Assembly: GCA_035765895.1 (NCBI GenBank)
Contig: DASTWL010000039.1
Coordinates: 109,079 to 173,078 of the forward strand
Direction of reading: 5' to 3'
Origin: Verrucomicrobiia bacterium
GTDB taxonomy: Bacteria; Verrucomicrobiota; Verrucomicrobiia; Limisphaerales; DSYF01
DNA: 64,000 nucleotides
Below the pieces are notes generated by a model. The model saw only the letters and a program-made list of their open reading frames with translations, did not search any database and was not told the origin of the DNA. Positions 37,905-45,232 of this stretch are shown one piece after another. How positions within the stretch are numbered: position 1 is the stretch's first letter; the number at the start of each line of letters is the position of its first letter. Position numbers and translations under genes: made by a program.

Positions 37905-39416
37905 CTACCTCAGAAAGAGAAAGCACAGGGCCAGCACCACCGTCGCCGGAAGGGCGCCCAGCAACAGACCCAGCGGCGAAATGCCGTCCGGGAAAAACTT
38001 CCCGAGAATGGACTGTCCGGCGGGATTGGGTGCGTTGGCAATCACCGTCAAGCCGCCGCCCGTAACGGCGCCCGCGACCACGGCGTGTTTCATGCCCTCC
38101 GTCAGGTTCGGCACCAGCGTGGCCAGATAGGTAATGGCGGCGTTGTCATTGAAGGCGGTCAGACCAACGGCCCCCAGCATCAACGGCACCTCAGTCAGAC
38201 GGCTCAGCACGGGCGAAATCCACCATTGCTGCAGGCCGCCATGAATCACCAGTCCCGCCAGAAAGAAGCCGACCAGAATCGGCGAGCGTAGCTGCAGTTC
38301 GGACTGCCAGTCGTCGGTCACCTCGTAAAACGCGAGGAAGAAGAGAAAGCCGCCAATCACCAGCGCCGGGTAATGGGCGTTCAGAACGGTCCAGGCCATG
38401 AACAACAAATGCCCCACGGTCACCCAAATCGGAATGGCGGCGGCCGGCCGCGCCTCGGCCCCGGCGGTTTTCGCCGCGATCGCGAGCTGCTTGAATTGTT
38501 TGCGAAAGAGGAGGAAGTAACCCGCATTCGCCACGGCAATGCCGAGCAGGGCTTCCATGCCGAAGTGCCGGAACATGTAGGGCGTGTTCCAGCCCCAGGT
38601 GCCTGCCACCATCAGCACGGGCGGCGCGGCAAAATGCGTCAGCACGCCGCCGACCGAAACGTTCACAAAGAGCAGACCGAGGGTGGCGTAGGCCAGCCTG
38701 GCAGGCGGTTGCAGCGCGTAGAACTGTCGCGCCAGCAGCAGCGCGGAAATCGTCATCGCCGCGGGTTCCGTAATCAACGAGCCCAGCACGGGGCCGATGG
38801 ACAGAATCGAAAGCCACCACGCCGCCGGTCCGCCGCCTCCCAGCCGGGCCACGAAGCGCAGGCATTGCTCGGCCAGGTGCAGGATCGGCCGCGTGGACGC
38901 GATGGCCATGATCACCACCACGAACAGCGGCTCGTTGTAGCTGACGCGATGGTTGACGTATTGAATTGCGGGTTCCCAGCCCACTTCGAAAATCATCAAC
39001 GCAAACAGCGGCAGCACCCAGATCCCGAAGACCGCCTCGACCTCGCCCAGAAAATGCAGCACCCGCGCCGGCACGCTGGCCTCCGATTCTGGATCCTTGC
39101 CCGCTTGTTTGAGCCGCGCCCGTTGCCGGTCCTCCAGCACGTGCGCCCAGTGGCGAAACCGGTGCGTGAGAAAGGTGTGAATCACCGCCAGCAGAAACAA
39201 GATGCTGGCCCACAGATTGAAAGGCTCATGCTCGATCCGGTTCTTCAACACGTCCACGAGCCGGGTCATGCCACCATCGCCGTAGGATTCCAACGACGGC
39301 GGAAACGTCGCGGTGCCGGCGGCCGGTCCGCCGCTGGCCGGCGCATTAACGGCAAACAACAGCAGCGCCGCCAGCAGGCTAGCCAGCCTCAAGTTTGATG
39401 GGTTCCGCGTGTTCAT
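37905..39416 (-). CDS. Putative Na+/H+ antiporter (DUF1504/Na_H_antiport_2 family)
   Basis: The 503-aa polytopic membrane protein has about twelve hydrophobic segments. Family features: VSYNEPLFVVVIMAIASTRP, SIGPVLGSLITEPAAMTISA, FNDNAAITYLATLVPNLTEG and GGLTVIANAPNPAGQSILG. The last two resemble the ion-transporter superfamily motifs of CitM/NhaD-type carriers (TND-A and ANAPN). A cleavable or first helix near the N-terminus is plausible. The ATG at 39416 is chosen; 25 upstream codons are open but unrelated. It is divergent from the AraC regulator, which may control it. Confidence 0.8.
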   Translation of the reverse strand: MNTRNPSNLRLASLLAALLLFAVNAPASGGPAAGTATFPPSLESYGDGGMTRLVDVLKNRIEHEPFNLWASILFLLAVIHTFLTHRFRHWAHVLEDRQRARLKQAGKDPESEASVPARVLHFLGEVEAVFGIWVLPLFALMIFEVGWEPAIQYVNHRVSYNEPLFVVVIMAIASTRPILHLAEQCLRFVARLGGGGPAAWWLSILSIGPVLGSLITEPAAMTISALLLARQFYALQPPARLAYATLGLLFVNVSVGGVLTHFAAPPVLMVAGTWGWNTPYMFRHFGMEALLGIAVANAGYFLLFRKQFKQLAIAAKTAGAEARPAAAIPIWVTVGHLLFMAWTVLNAHYPALVIGGFLFFLAFYEVTDDWQSELQLRSPILVGFFLAGLVIHGGLQQWWISPVLSRLTEVPLMLGAVGLTAFNDNAAITYLATLVPNLTEGMKHAVVAGAVTGGGLTVIANAPNPAGQSILGKFFPDGISPLGLLLGALPATVVLALCFLFLR

Positions 39417-39505
39417 GAACGGTTCGTCCAAGAAACAACACTCCTGCGCGCTTGTCACCGGCAAATCACTTGAAATGAAACCATGCATCACGGAGTCTGG
39501 ACATC

Positions 39506-40510
39506 GTGAGAACGTCAGTCCCGAGTTCAGCCGTCAGCGATTCCGCCGGGCTGCCGCGCGAAGAAGCGGCGGCCTGGCGGGCCATCGGAGCTGGCTGGCG
39601 CCAGCTTTACGGCGGCTTCCGCACGCTTGGCGTGAGCTTTGAATGGCACGATTTCAAGGCCGGGACGCCGGTGGATTGGGCGCGCAGTTTTCACGAAGGC
39701 AGCACGGAAATCTGCCTGAACCTTTCCGGCCACGGCACCGTCCGCTGGAACACCACCGAAGCCCGGTTCAATCCGATGACGGCAGGGTTCTATTGTCGCG
39801 GCAGCCAGCCGTTGCACGCCGAGCGCAACGGCCGCGAACGCCATCAATTCATCACCGTGGAACTGGCGCCGGAGTTTCTCGCGCGCCATCTGGCCGGACA
39901 GGAAGACGCCCTGCACCCGCTCATTCGCGCCGCCGTGGCCGGCAAAAAAAGCGTGTCGGGCGTGGGTCCTGCCGAGCCCCTCACCGCCACGCAGCAACAA
40001 CTCGTCACCAGCCTGCGCAACCCGCCGGTGTTCGCGGCCGCGCAAGGCTTGTGGTTCCAAGGCAAGGCGGCCGAGTTGATGGCGCAACTGTTCTTCCGCC
40101 CCGAAAAGGAGGAATTGTTCTGCACGCGCCAGCATCGCCTGGCCAAAGAACGGGCCGAACGCGTCATCGCCATCCTGCAACGCGATCTCGCCAGCCCGCC
40201 GAACCTGGACCAAATCGCCCGGGAAGTCGGGTGCAGCGCGTTTTACCTGAGCCGCACCTTCTCGCAGGAGACCGGCTCGACAATCCCGCAATACCTCCAG
40301 CGCCTCCGCATGGACCGCGCGGCGGAACTGCTCCGCTCCGGCAAATACAACGTGACCGAAGCCGCCCTCGAAGTCGGCTACTCCAGCTTCAGCCACTTCA
40401 GCCTCGCCTTCCGCCAGACCCACGGCTGCTGCCCGGGCTTGTTTCCGGTGGTGAAGGAGGAAAAACAATCGCGGCAAGGGGTGGAAAACTCACGCTTATT
40501 CATCGTATAA
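39506..40510 (+). CDS. AraC-family transcriptional regulator
   Basis: The 334-aa protein starts at GTG. The N-terminal part (FHEGSTEICLNLSGHGTVRW and FNPMTAGFYCRG) is a cupin-like effector domain. The C-terminal 100 residues are two helix-turn-helix units: LDQIAREVGCSAFYLSRTFS and VTEAALEVGYSSFSHFSLAF followed by RQTHGCCP, the AraC signature. The divergent gene is the Na+/H+ antiporter with an 89-base shared promoter region, so it is the most likely target (inference). No operator was identified. Confidence 0.87.
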   Translation: MRTSVPSSAVSDSAGLPREEAAAWRAIGAGWRQLYGGFRTLGVSFEWHDFKAGTPVDWARSFHEGSTEICLNLSGHGTVRWNTTEARFNPMTAGFYCRGSQPLHAERNGRERHQFITVELAPEFLARHLAGQEDALHPLIRAAVAGKKSVSGVGPAEPLTATQQQLVTSLRNPPVFAAAQGLWFQGKAAELMAQLFFRPEKEELFCTRQHRLAKERAERVIAILQRDLASPPNLDQIAREVGCSAFYLSRTFSQETGSTIPQYLQRLRMDRAAELLRSGKYNVTEAALEVGYSSFSHFSLAFRQTHGCCPGLFPVVKEEKQSRQGVENSRLFIV

Positions 40511-40638
40511 TACCGGCTTAGAACCAGCCTGTGCTGCACACCCTTTGGTCAAAATTATTCCGGCTGAATGATCCGCGCAGCTCTGGCTCAATATCCGGCG
40601 AGCAATCAGACAATCAACTTGAAAGAGGAATGACCGCC

Positions 40639-41235
40639 ATGGACACGCGCTTTCAGAACATCATCTCAAATGTCGAACCACTTCCTGATTCAATTTATGG
40701 GCCTCGTTATCGCTGTGCCCTCATGCTGAAGGATGGCACACACATTCCGTGTGCGATCCTTCAATCAAAGACAAAGCTTGTTGAGCTGGCTAAGCGCCGA
40801 ATTAAGGAGGAAATGTCTGGAGGCGGTAAACTTGGCGGCCCAGACCCTTACGGACAAATTCTCTCCGTGTTCGTGGCGGGAGGTAACAAAGTAAATGATT
40901 ACGACGTAGCATCAGCCACCTTGTCTCGCTACGCACCTCCACTACCTTTGCTAAAACAAATCCACGGAGAGACGACGATGGGGTGGACGGGGTGGGTTTT
41001 TGAAATGAAAGACGGCAAGATGTTCTCCTATGGCTCCAGCTACACCATGGAGTTTTTTGATCTCCCTGAAGGATATTCGTTCGATGACGTAGTGAAGGTT
41101 CACAACCATAGTTTCCTTTCGTTGGAAGGATCTTTGGTGGGTCTCGAACGCGGCGGAAAACCTCCCGTCGACTACTGTATTGATAAACTTCTCCGAGAAC
41201 GGGTTTATTTCACATGCCATATCGACGGGATATAG
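40639..41235 (+). CDS. Hypothetical protein, AT-richer
   Basis: The 198-aa protein (MDTRFQNIISNVEPLPDSIY) has no signal peptide and no membrane helix. Sequence features are IYGPRYRCALMLKDGTHIPC and YGQILSVFVAGGNKVNDYDV; no family is recognised. An AGAGG sequence ten bases before ATG 40639 favours that start over ATG 40630. Codon use and base composition are AT-richer than the surrounding genes. It is followed directly by the remnant of a D-cysteine desulfhydrase gene and a RAYT element, so this is a likely accessory patch. Confidence 0.6.
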   Translation: MDTRFQNIISNVEPLPDSIYGPRYRCALMLKDGTHIPCAILQSKTKLVELAKRRIKEEMSGGGKLGGPDPYGQILSVFVAGGNKVNDYDVASATLSRYAPPLPLLKQIHGETTMGWTGWVFEMKDGKMFSYGSSYTMEFFDLPEGYSFDDVVKVHNHSFLSLEGSLVGLERGGKPPVDYCIDKLLRERVYFTCHIDGI

Positions 41236-41243
41236 CCGTTACC

Positions 41244-41363
41244 ATGCACCTCGACCAACTCCCCCGCTTCCCGCTCGCGAAATTACCAACACCCATACAG
41301 GCGCTGCCCGCGCTCACCCGCGTCCTCGGCGATCCGGGCCTGCTCATCAAGCGCGACGTCCCC
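41244..41363 (+). pseudogene. dcyD: D-cysteine desulfhydrase-like gene, 5' remnant
   Basis: The reading frame MHLDQLPRFPLAKLPTPIQA, continuing PALTRVLGDPGLLIKRD, matches the N-terminus of D-cysteine desulfhydrase/ACC deaminase proteins, in which IKRDD is followed by TGL. Here the frame runs out at a stop codon just after KRD, exactly where the RAYT-associated hairpins begin. The gene is therefore broken after about 40 codons. Confidence 0.6.
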
Positions 41364-41408
41364 GTCCCGTAGGGACGTCCGATAATAGCCCGGCGTTTCA
41401 ACGCCGGG
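41364..41408 (+). repeat. REP-type repeat, left copy
   Basis: It is built of a 5-bp GTCCC/GGGAC hairpin (41364-41376) and an 8-bp hairpin CCCGGCGTTTCAACGCCGGG (41389-41408). The spacer contains AATAGC. Confidence 0.8.
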
Positions 41409-41516
41409 TTCGACGCCGCGCGCCACAAGTCCCGAAGGGACGGCTGACCGGCGTGTTAACATTCTTCGGCCCGTGTCAACCGTCCCTTTGGGACTCATCC
41501 CTCGCGACACCTTTTT

Positions 41517-41560
41517 CCCGGCGATAAATCGCCGGGCTATTTTCATTCGTCCCTACGGGA
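41517..41560 (-). repeat. REP-type repeat, inner copy
   Basis: Same module order as the left copy when read on the minus strand. The long stem is CCCGGCGAT pairing with ATCGCCGGG (41517-41536); the second hairpin (41549-41561) has one mismatch. Confidence 0.75.
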
Positions 41561-41600
41561 TCAACCCACCAACACCTTTGCATCATCGCATTGTCTGGCC

Positions 41601-42047
41601 TCAATCCCACAAATACCGTTCGTCATATTCGATGCGGTGCCTTTTCAACAAGGCCACGAACTCTTCTTGAAACGTCGTCTTCCGATGATGTTCTTCCTGC
41701 CCGCGAATGTATTCGACGACGGACTCCACCCGCGACTCGCTGACGCTGAACGCGCCATACTTCTCCTGCCACGCGAATTCGCGGTGTTCAGGGAATGTCT
41801 CATGCACCCATTTGGAAGAACCGCCTTTGATCAATTGCAGGGCCTTGGCAATGGCCATCGTAGCCGGAATCGAAAGCAGGATGTGAACGTGATCCGCAAC
41901 GCCGCCAATCTCGATGGCCTTCATCTTGTTCTGCCGCGCGATACCGCCAAGGAACGGCCAGAGGCGTTCCTGCAAGGCTGCTGTAATCAGTGGCCGGCGC
42001 CCCTTGGTGCTAAAGACACAATGGTGATAGGAACTGACGTAGGACAT
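41601..42047 (-). CDS. REP-associated tyrosine transposase (IS200-like, Y1)
   Basis: The 148-aa protein begins MSYVSSYHHCVFSTKGRRPL, the usual RAYT/IS200 TnpA start. The HUH motif is HVHILLS with His53 and His55. The nucleophile is probably Tyr113 in VVEYIRGQEEHHRKTTF. KGGSSKWVHETFPE is the conserved mid-part of the family. The gene appears intact and is flanked by REP-type hairpins, the expected substrates. There is no tnpB or other cargo. Confidence 0.9.
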   Translation of the reverse strand: MSYVSSYHHCVFSTKGRRPLITAALQERLWPFLGGIARQNKMKAIEIGGVADHVHILLSIPATMAIAKALQLIKGGSSKWVHETFPEHREFAWQEKYGAFSVSESRVESVVEYIRGQEEHHRKTTFQEEFVALLKRHRIEYDERYLWD

Positions 42048-42096
42048 GCCAGGATTCAGCCGTCCCTTCGGGACCTGCGCAATTCCGAATTCACGC

Positions 42097-42141
42097 CCCG
42101 GCGTTGAAACGCCGGGCTATTGTCGGGTGTCCCTGCGGGAC
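42097..42141 (-). repeat. REP-type repeat, right copy
   Basis: Read on the minus strand it has the same two hairpins and nearly the same bases as the left copy, so the pair forms a long inverted repeat around the transposase gene. Confidence 0.8.
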
Positions 42142-42215
42142 AAATCTTGGCCTCGGGCTCACGTTCCGCGTGCGGAAGGCCAATTGCGCGCTGGCCGCCG
42201 GTGCCGCCTTCTGCC
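42142..42215 (+). pseudogene. Possible 3' side of the disrupted desulfhydrase gene
   Basis: After the right repeat, one frame reads TNLGLGLTFRVRKANCALAA, which can be aligned loosely with the TGLGLGGNKVRKLEFLVA segment that follows KRDD in D-cysteine desulfhydrases. The match is weak and the frame soon fails, so this is a tentative remnant; it was noticed because it sits exactly where it should after the insertion. Confidence 0.3.
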
Positions 42216-42425
42216 ACTGGACGTTCAATGTTGGATGTTCGATGTTTCCCCTGCTTCAGTCACCGCAATCCACCGGCAATAAATCGCAATCCACCGGCAG
42301 CGGTCTTTGGCGCATTTCCCTAATCTTCCGTCCGTGCGTTGCTGGAAGGCCCGGTTGTTCCGCATCGTTTGCGGAGCGGTCTCACGGAACGCACCGGTCG
42401 CAAGACCGCCGGATTGTTGTTCACC
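42216..42425. repeat. Intergenic region with short direct repeats
   Basis: It holds GTTCAATGTTGGATGTTCG-type short repeats near 42217-42247 and two exact copies of CGCAATCCACCGGCA (42264-42278 and 42285-42299), a 21-base period. No gene or promoter is evident before the outer-membrane protein start. Confidence 0.6.
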
Positions 42426-43241
42426 ATGAAATTGAAGAGTTGTCTGCTCGCCGGGTTGGTTGCTTCAGGCGCCGGCTTGCTTCCCGCGCAGGCCACGGAC
42501 CGGCTGTTCACTTACACTTACGAACCCGAAACCATGCCCCAAGGCGGCATGGAGTTTGAGCAGTGGATCACCTCCCGGGCCGGCCGGACCGGGGCTGTTG
42601 GGGAGGACAAGTTCCACCGCTGGGATTTGCGGGAGGAACTCGAATACGGCGTGTCCGACAACTACACTGTTTCGCTCTACCTCAACACAAAATCAGAGAG
42701 CTATGTTGATTCCATGGGCGAGGATTTTTCCAAGTTCAGCTTCGACGGCATTTCGCTGGAGAACAAATACCTGGTGTTGAACCCGGCGGAACATGCGGTC
42801 GGCTTGTCGCTTTACCTCGAGCCGAGCTTCGCGGGCGACGAGGCCGAGCTGGAGCAGAAAATCATCCTCGGCCAGCGCCACGGCGACTGGAAATGGGCGT
42901 TGAATCTGACGCATGCCACCGAGTGGGAGGACAATTTTGAAGCAACGGTCGGTGAAGTCGAAGGCAGCTTCGGCATCGCCCGGCATCTGAATGCAAACTG
43001 GGCCATCGGCCTTGAAGCCCGTTGCAACAGCGAGATCAAGGAATATGAGAACTGGGAAAGCACCGCCGTTTATGCCGGCCCGACCATCAGCTATCGCACG
43101 GACAAGTGGTGGGCGGGGCTCTCCATCATGCCCCAGGTGTGGGGCCGCAACTACGAGGGCAACCCGGACGGCAATCCGCATCTGGATCTGGATCACAACG
43201 AACGCCTCAACGTGCGGCTGATCATTGGCATTGACCTGTGA
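42426..43241 (+). CDS. Predicted outer-membrane beta-barrel protein
   Basis: The 271-aa protein has a signal peptide (MKLKSCLLAGLVASGAGLLP, cleavage near AQATD). The mature part has repeated amphipathic strands rich in Trp, Tyr and Glu: FEQWITSRAGRTG, YGVSDNYTVSLYLNTKS, HATEWEDNFEATVGE. It ends LNVRLIIGIDL, compatible with a barrel C-terminus. The composition resembles the DUF6662 type of uncharacterised barrel. Its stop overlaps the start of the haem protein gene (GTGA), so the two are translated together and probably function together. Confidence 0.65.
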   Translation: MKLKSCLLAGLVASGAGLLPAQATDRLFTYTYEPETMPQGGMEFEQWITSRAGRTGAVGEDKFHRWDLREELEYGVSDNYTVSLYLNTKSESYVDSMGEDFSKFSFDGISLENKYLVLNPAEHAVGLSLYLEPSFAGDEAELEQKIILGQRHGDWKWALNLTHATEWEDNFEATVGEVEGSFGIARHLNANWAIGLEARCNSEIKEYENWESTAVYAGPTISYRTDKWWAGLSIMPQVWGRNYEGNPDGNPHLDLDHNERLNVRLIIGIDL

Positions 43242-43522
43242 AGTTTCCATTATTGTTGCTGGGGGTGGTGATGCTGGCCGGCGGTTCCCTGTCGCAGGGC
43301 GCGGAGCTGTCGGCACTCGAGTTGAAAACCGCCCGGAAGATCTACGTGGGCAAATGCGCCAAGTGTCACAAGCTTTACGATCCCAAACAATATTCGCCGG
43401 AAAAGTGGGATGAGTGGATGGAGAAGATGAACCGCAAAGCCAGGCTCAAACCAGAACAGATTGAGTTGCTGGCCCGCTACTTGGCCGCGGGCAGGGCCGG
43501 CAAGGTGCAATTGCCAAAATAA
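43238..43522 (+). CDS. Small periplasmic c-type cytochrome-like protein
   Basis: The 94-aa protein starts at GTG with a signal peptide (FPLLLLGVVMLAGGSLSQG). One CxxCH motif occurs: KCAKCHKLYDP, the covalent haem c site. The remaining sequence (EKWDEWMEKMNRKARLKPEQ) is helical and supplies Met residues that could be the distal ligand. The last residues are LPK. It overlaps the barrel protein gene upstream by four bases. Its electron partner is unknown. Confidence 0.8.
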   Translation: MKFPLLLLGVVMLAGGSLSQGAELSALELKTARKIYVGKCAKCHKLYDPKQYSPEKWDEWMEKMNRKARLKPEQIELLARYLAAGRAGKVQLPK

Positions 43523-43581
43523 GCACGATTGGTTGGAAGTAAGTTTGCAACTTGGCCGCGTCGCGCTAAAGGTGTGGCGCG

Positions 43582-44841
43582 ATGATTGTCGAACTAGTCA
43601 ACACCGGTTCGGAACTGCTGTTGGGCCGGACGCTCAACACGCATCAGCAATGGCTCTGCCGCCAGCTCACCGACCGGGGTTATCTGGTCACCCGCCAGGT
43701 GGCCATCCCCGACACGGGTCACGATATCCAACAGGCAGTGCGCGAGTCGCTCGGGCGCGCCGATCTGGTCATCGTGACGGGTGGGCTGGGGCCCACTTCC
43801 GACGACATCACGCGTGATTTGATCGCAGCGCTGCTCGACCGGCCGCTGCAGGAAGACCCGGCCATCGTCGCTTCGCTCAAGGCCTTTTTTGCCCGGCGCA
43901 ACCGCCCCATGCCGCCCGCGAACCTCGTGCAGGCCCAAGTCCCCGAAGGTGCGCTGGTTCTGCCCAATCCCAATGGCACCGCGCCGGGCCTCGCGATGCA
44001 GGTTTCACCGAATGCCTTTCGGGCCGGCGGCAAATCGAGCTGGCTTATTATGCTGCCCGGACCGCCCCGCGAATTGCGTCCCATGTTCACCGACGCGGTC
44101 GTGCCCCTGCTGCAAAGGGAACTGACACCCATCCAGTTTGTCTGCCACACGCTGCGCACCACCGATCTCGGCGAGTCGGCGTTGCAGGAGCAAATCGCAG
44201 GGCCATTGCAAACGCTTGTCAACGCCGGCCTTGAACTCGGCTACTGCGCCCGGCCGGGGGCAGTGGACGTGCGGCTCGCCGCCCGTGGCGCGGCGGCCGA
44301 AAAGCTCGTGGCGGATGCTAAAGCCGTGGTTACACGGCTGCTCGCAAAGTCCATTTACGCAGAGGACGATGACGAGCTGGAAACCGTCATCGTCCGCGAA
44401 CTCACTGCGCGCCGGCAGACCCTGGCGCTGGCGGAATCCTGCACGGGCGGCTGCATCGCGCACCGCATCACCAATGTTCCAGGCGCATCGGCGGTGCTCA
44501 TCGCCGGCCTGGTAACTTACGCCAATGCCGCGAAGGAAAAATTCCTTGGCGTGCGGCCGGACACCCTGGCCGCTCACGGTGCCGTGAGCGAAGCCGTTTG
44601 CCGCGAGATGGCCGAGGGCGCCCGAAGGGAAACCGGGGCGGACTTCGCCATCGCCGTCACCGGGATTGCCGGTCCAAGCGGCGGATCGCCGGAGAAGCCC
44701 GTGGGGACCGTCTTCATCGGTGTGAGCAGCGCCCGGGGCACGATCGTCCTGCAACAGCTCAACCGTTACGAACGTGAGGCGTTCAAACAGATGACGGCCC
44801 AGCAGGCGCTGGATTTGTTGCGCCGGCAAATCGCCACGTGA
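43582..44841 (+). CDS. cinA: CinA family protein (NMN deamidase/ADP-ribose pyrophosphatase)
   Basis: The 419-aa protein has an N-terminal MoCF/COG1058 domain (VELVNTGSELLLGRTLNTHQ; GGLGPTSDDITRD; NPNGTAPGL; LPGPPRELRPMF) and a C-terminal CinA/PncC amidohydrolase domain with the catalytic Ser in LAESCTGGCIAHRI, plus AVTGIAGPSGGSPEKPVGTV. It salvages NAD by hydrolysing NMN to NaMN, and in some bacteria it is linked to recombination and competence. It lies about 60 bases after the small haem protein gene. Confidence 0.93.
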   Translation: MIVELVNTGSELLLGRTLNTHQQWLCRQLTDRGYLVTRQVAIPDTGHDIQQAVRESLGRADLVIVTGGLGPTSDDITRDLIAALLDRPLQEDPAIVASLKAFFARRNRPMPPANLVQAQVPEGALVLPNPNGTAPGLAMQVSPNAFRAGGKSSWLIMLPGPPRELRPMFTDAVVPLLQRELTPIQFVCHTLRTTDLGESALQEQIAGPLQTLVNAGLELGYCARPGAVDVRLAARGAAAEKLVADAKAVVTRLLAKSIYAEDDDELETVIVRELTARRQTLALAESCTGGCIAHRITNVPGASAVLIAGLVTYANAAKEKFLGVRPDTLAAHGAVSEAVCREMAEGARRETGADFAIAVTGIAGPSGGSPEKPVGTVFIGVSSARGTIVLQQLNRYEREAFKQMTAQQALDLLRRQIAT

Positions 44842-44879
44842 GTTGCAGGCCGGACGGGACGCCTCGCCCCAACAAAAAA

Positions 44880-44901
44880 CCCGCAGGCGTATGCCTGCGG
44901 G
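44880..44901 (-). terminator. Terminator after the ferredoxin gene
   Basis: CCCGCAGGC (44880-44888) pairs perfectly with GCCTGCGGG (44893-44901) around a 4-base loop. On the minus strand it is followed by a run of T, so it ends the ferredoxin/nuo transcript and also lies between that gene and the convergent cinA. Confidence 0.85.
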
Positions 44902-44927
44902 CTCCAAAAATTTGACGGGGATTCGCC

Positions 44928-45161
44928 TTATTCGCCGTCGTCACCGATGGCTTCAACAGGGCAGCCTTCCTTGGCCTCCTTGCAGCGCGCCTCTTCATCC
45001 GGCGATGCGGGCTGCTTGTAAACGATGGAGTAACCACCGTCTTCGTTGCGTTTGAAATTGTCCGGGGCAGTTTCGCGGCACAGGTCGCAGTCAATGCACT
45101 GGTTGTCCACGTAATATTTGCCCGGCGCGTTCTCGGGGTATTTGTTTGCTTTATCGGCCAT
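44928..45161 (-). CDS. Ferredoxin, one [4Fe-4S] cluster
   Basis: The 77-aa small acidic protein has CIDCDLCRETAPDNF (three Cys), the more distant CKEAKEGCPVEAI supplying the fourth Cys in CP, and many Glu/Asp residues. This is the layout of single-cluster ferredoxins of the Fer4 type. It is 71 bases downstream of nuoN on the same strand and may be co-transcribed with complex I, though a dedicated electron partner is not evident. A terminator follows it. Confidence 0.9.
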   Translation of the reverse strand: MADKANKYPENAPGKYYVDNQCIDCDLCRETAPDNFKRNEDGGYSIVYKQPASPDEEARCKEAKEGCPVEAIGDDGE

Positions 45162-45232
45162 AAATCAAAATCCGTTTGTGGCTCCATGAAACCGCCTTGG
45201 CGGGCAAAACGCAAGTTGCAATCCGACGATGC

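Larger units (their letters stand above)
41364..42141. mobile_element. RAYT element with flanking inverted REP-type repeats
   Basis: A single-gene transposase unit is bounded by copies of a 45-base element. In each, GTCCC-nnn-GGGAC is followed by a short spacer, AATAGC and a CCCGGCG stem. The left copy (41364-41408) is in the plus orientation; the right copy (42097-42141) and the inner copy (41517-41560) are in the minus orientation. Extra GTCCC-type hairpins are at 41429-41441, 41482-41494 and 42062-42074. This is the organisation of REP-associated tyrosine transposases and their REP/BIME substrates. The element interrupts a desulfhydrase-like gene. Confidence 0.75.

Noticed and set aside
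45191..45202. CCGCC-TT-GGCGG hairpin after nuoN as a terminator
   Set aside because: It is followed by only three T residues on the minus strand and by a ferredoxin gene on the same strand; read-through is more likely.
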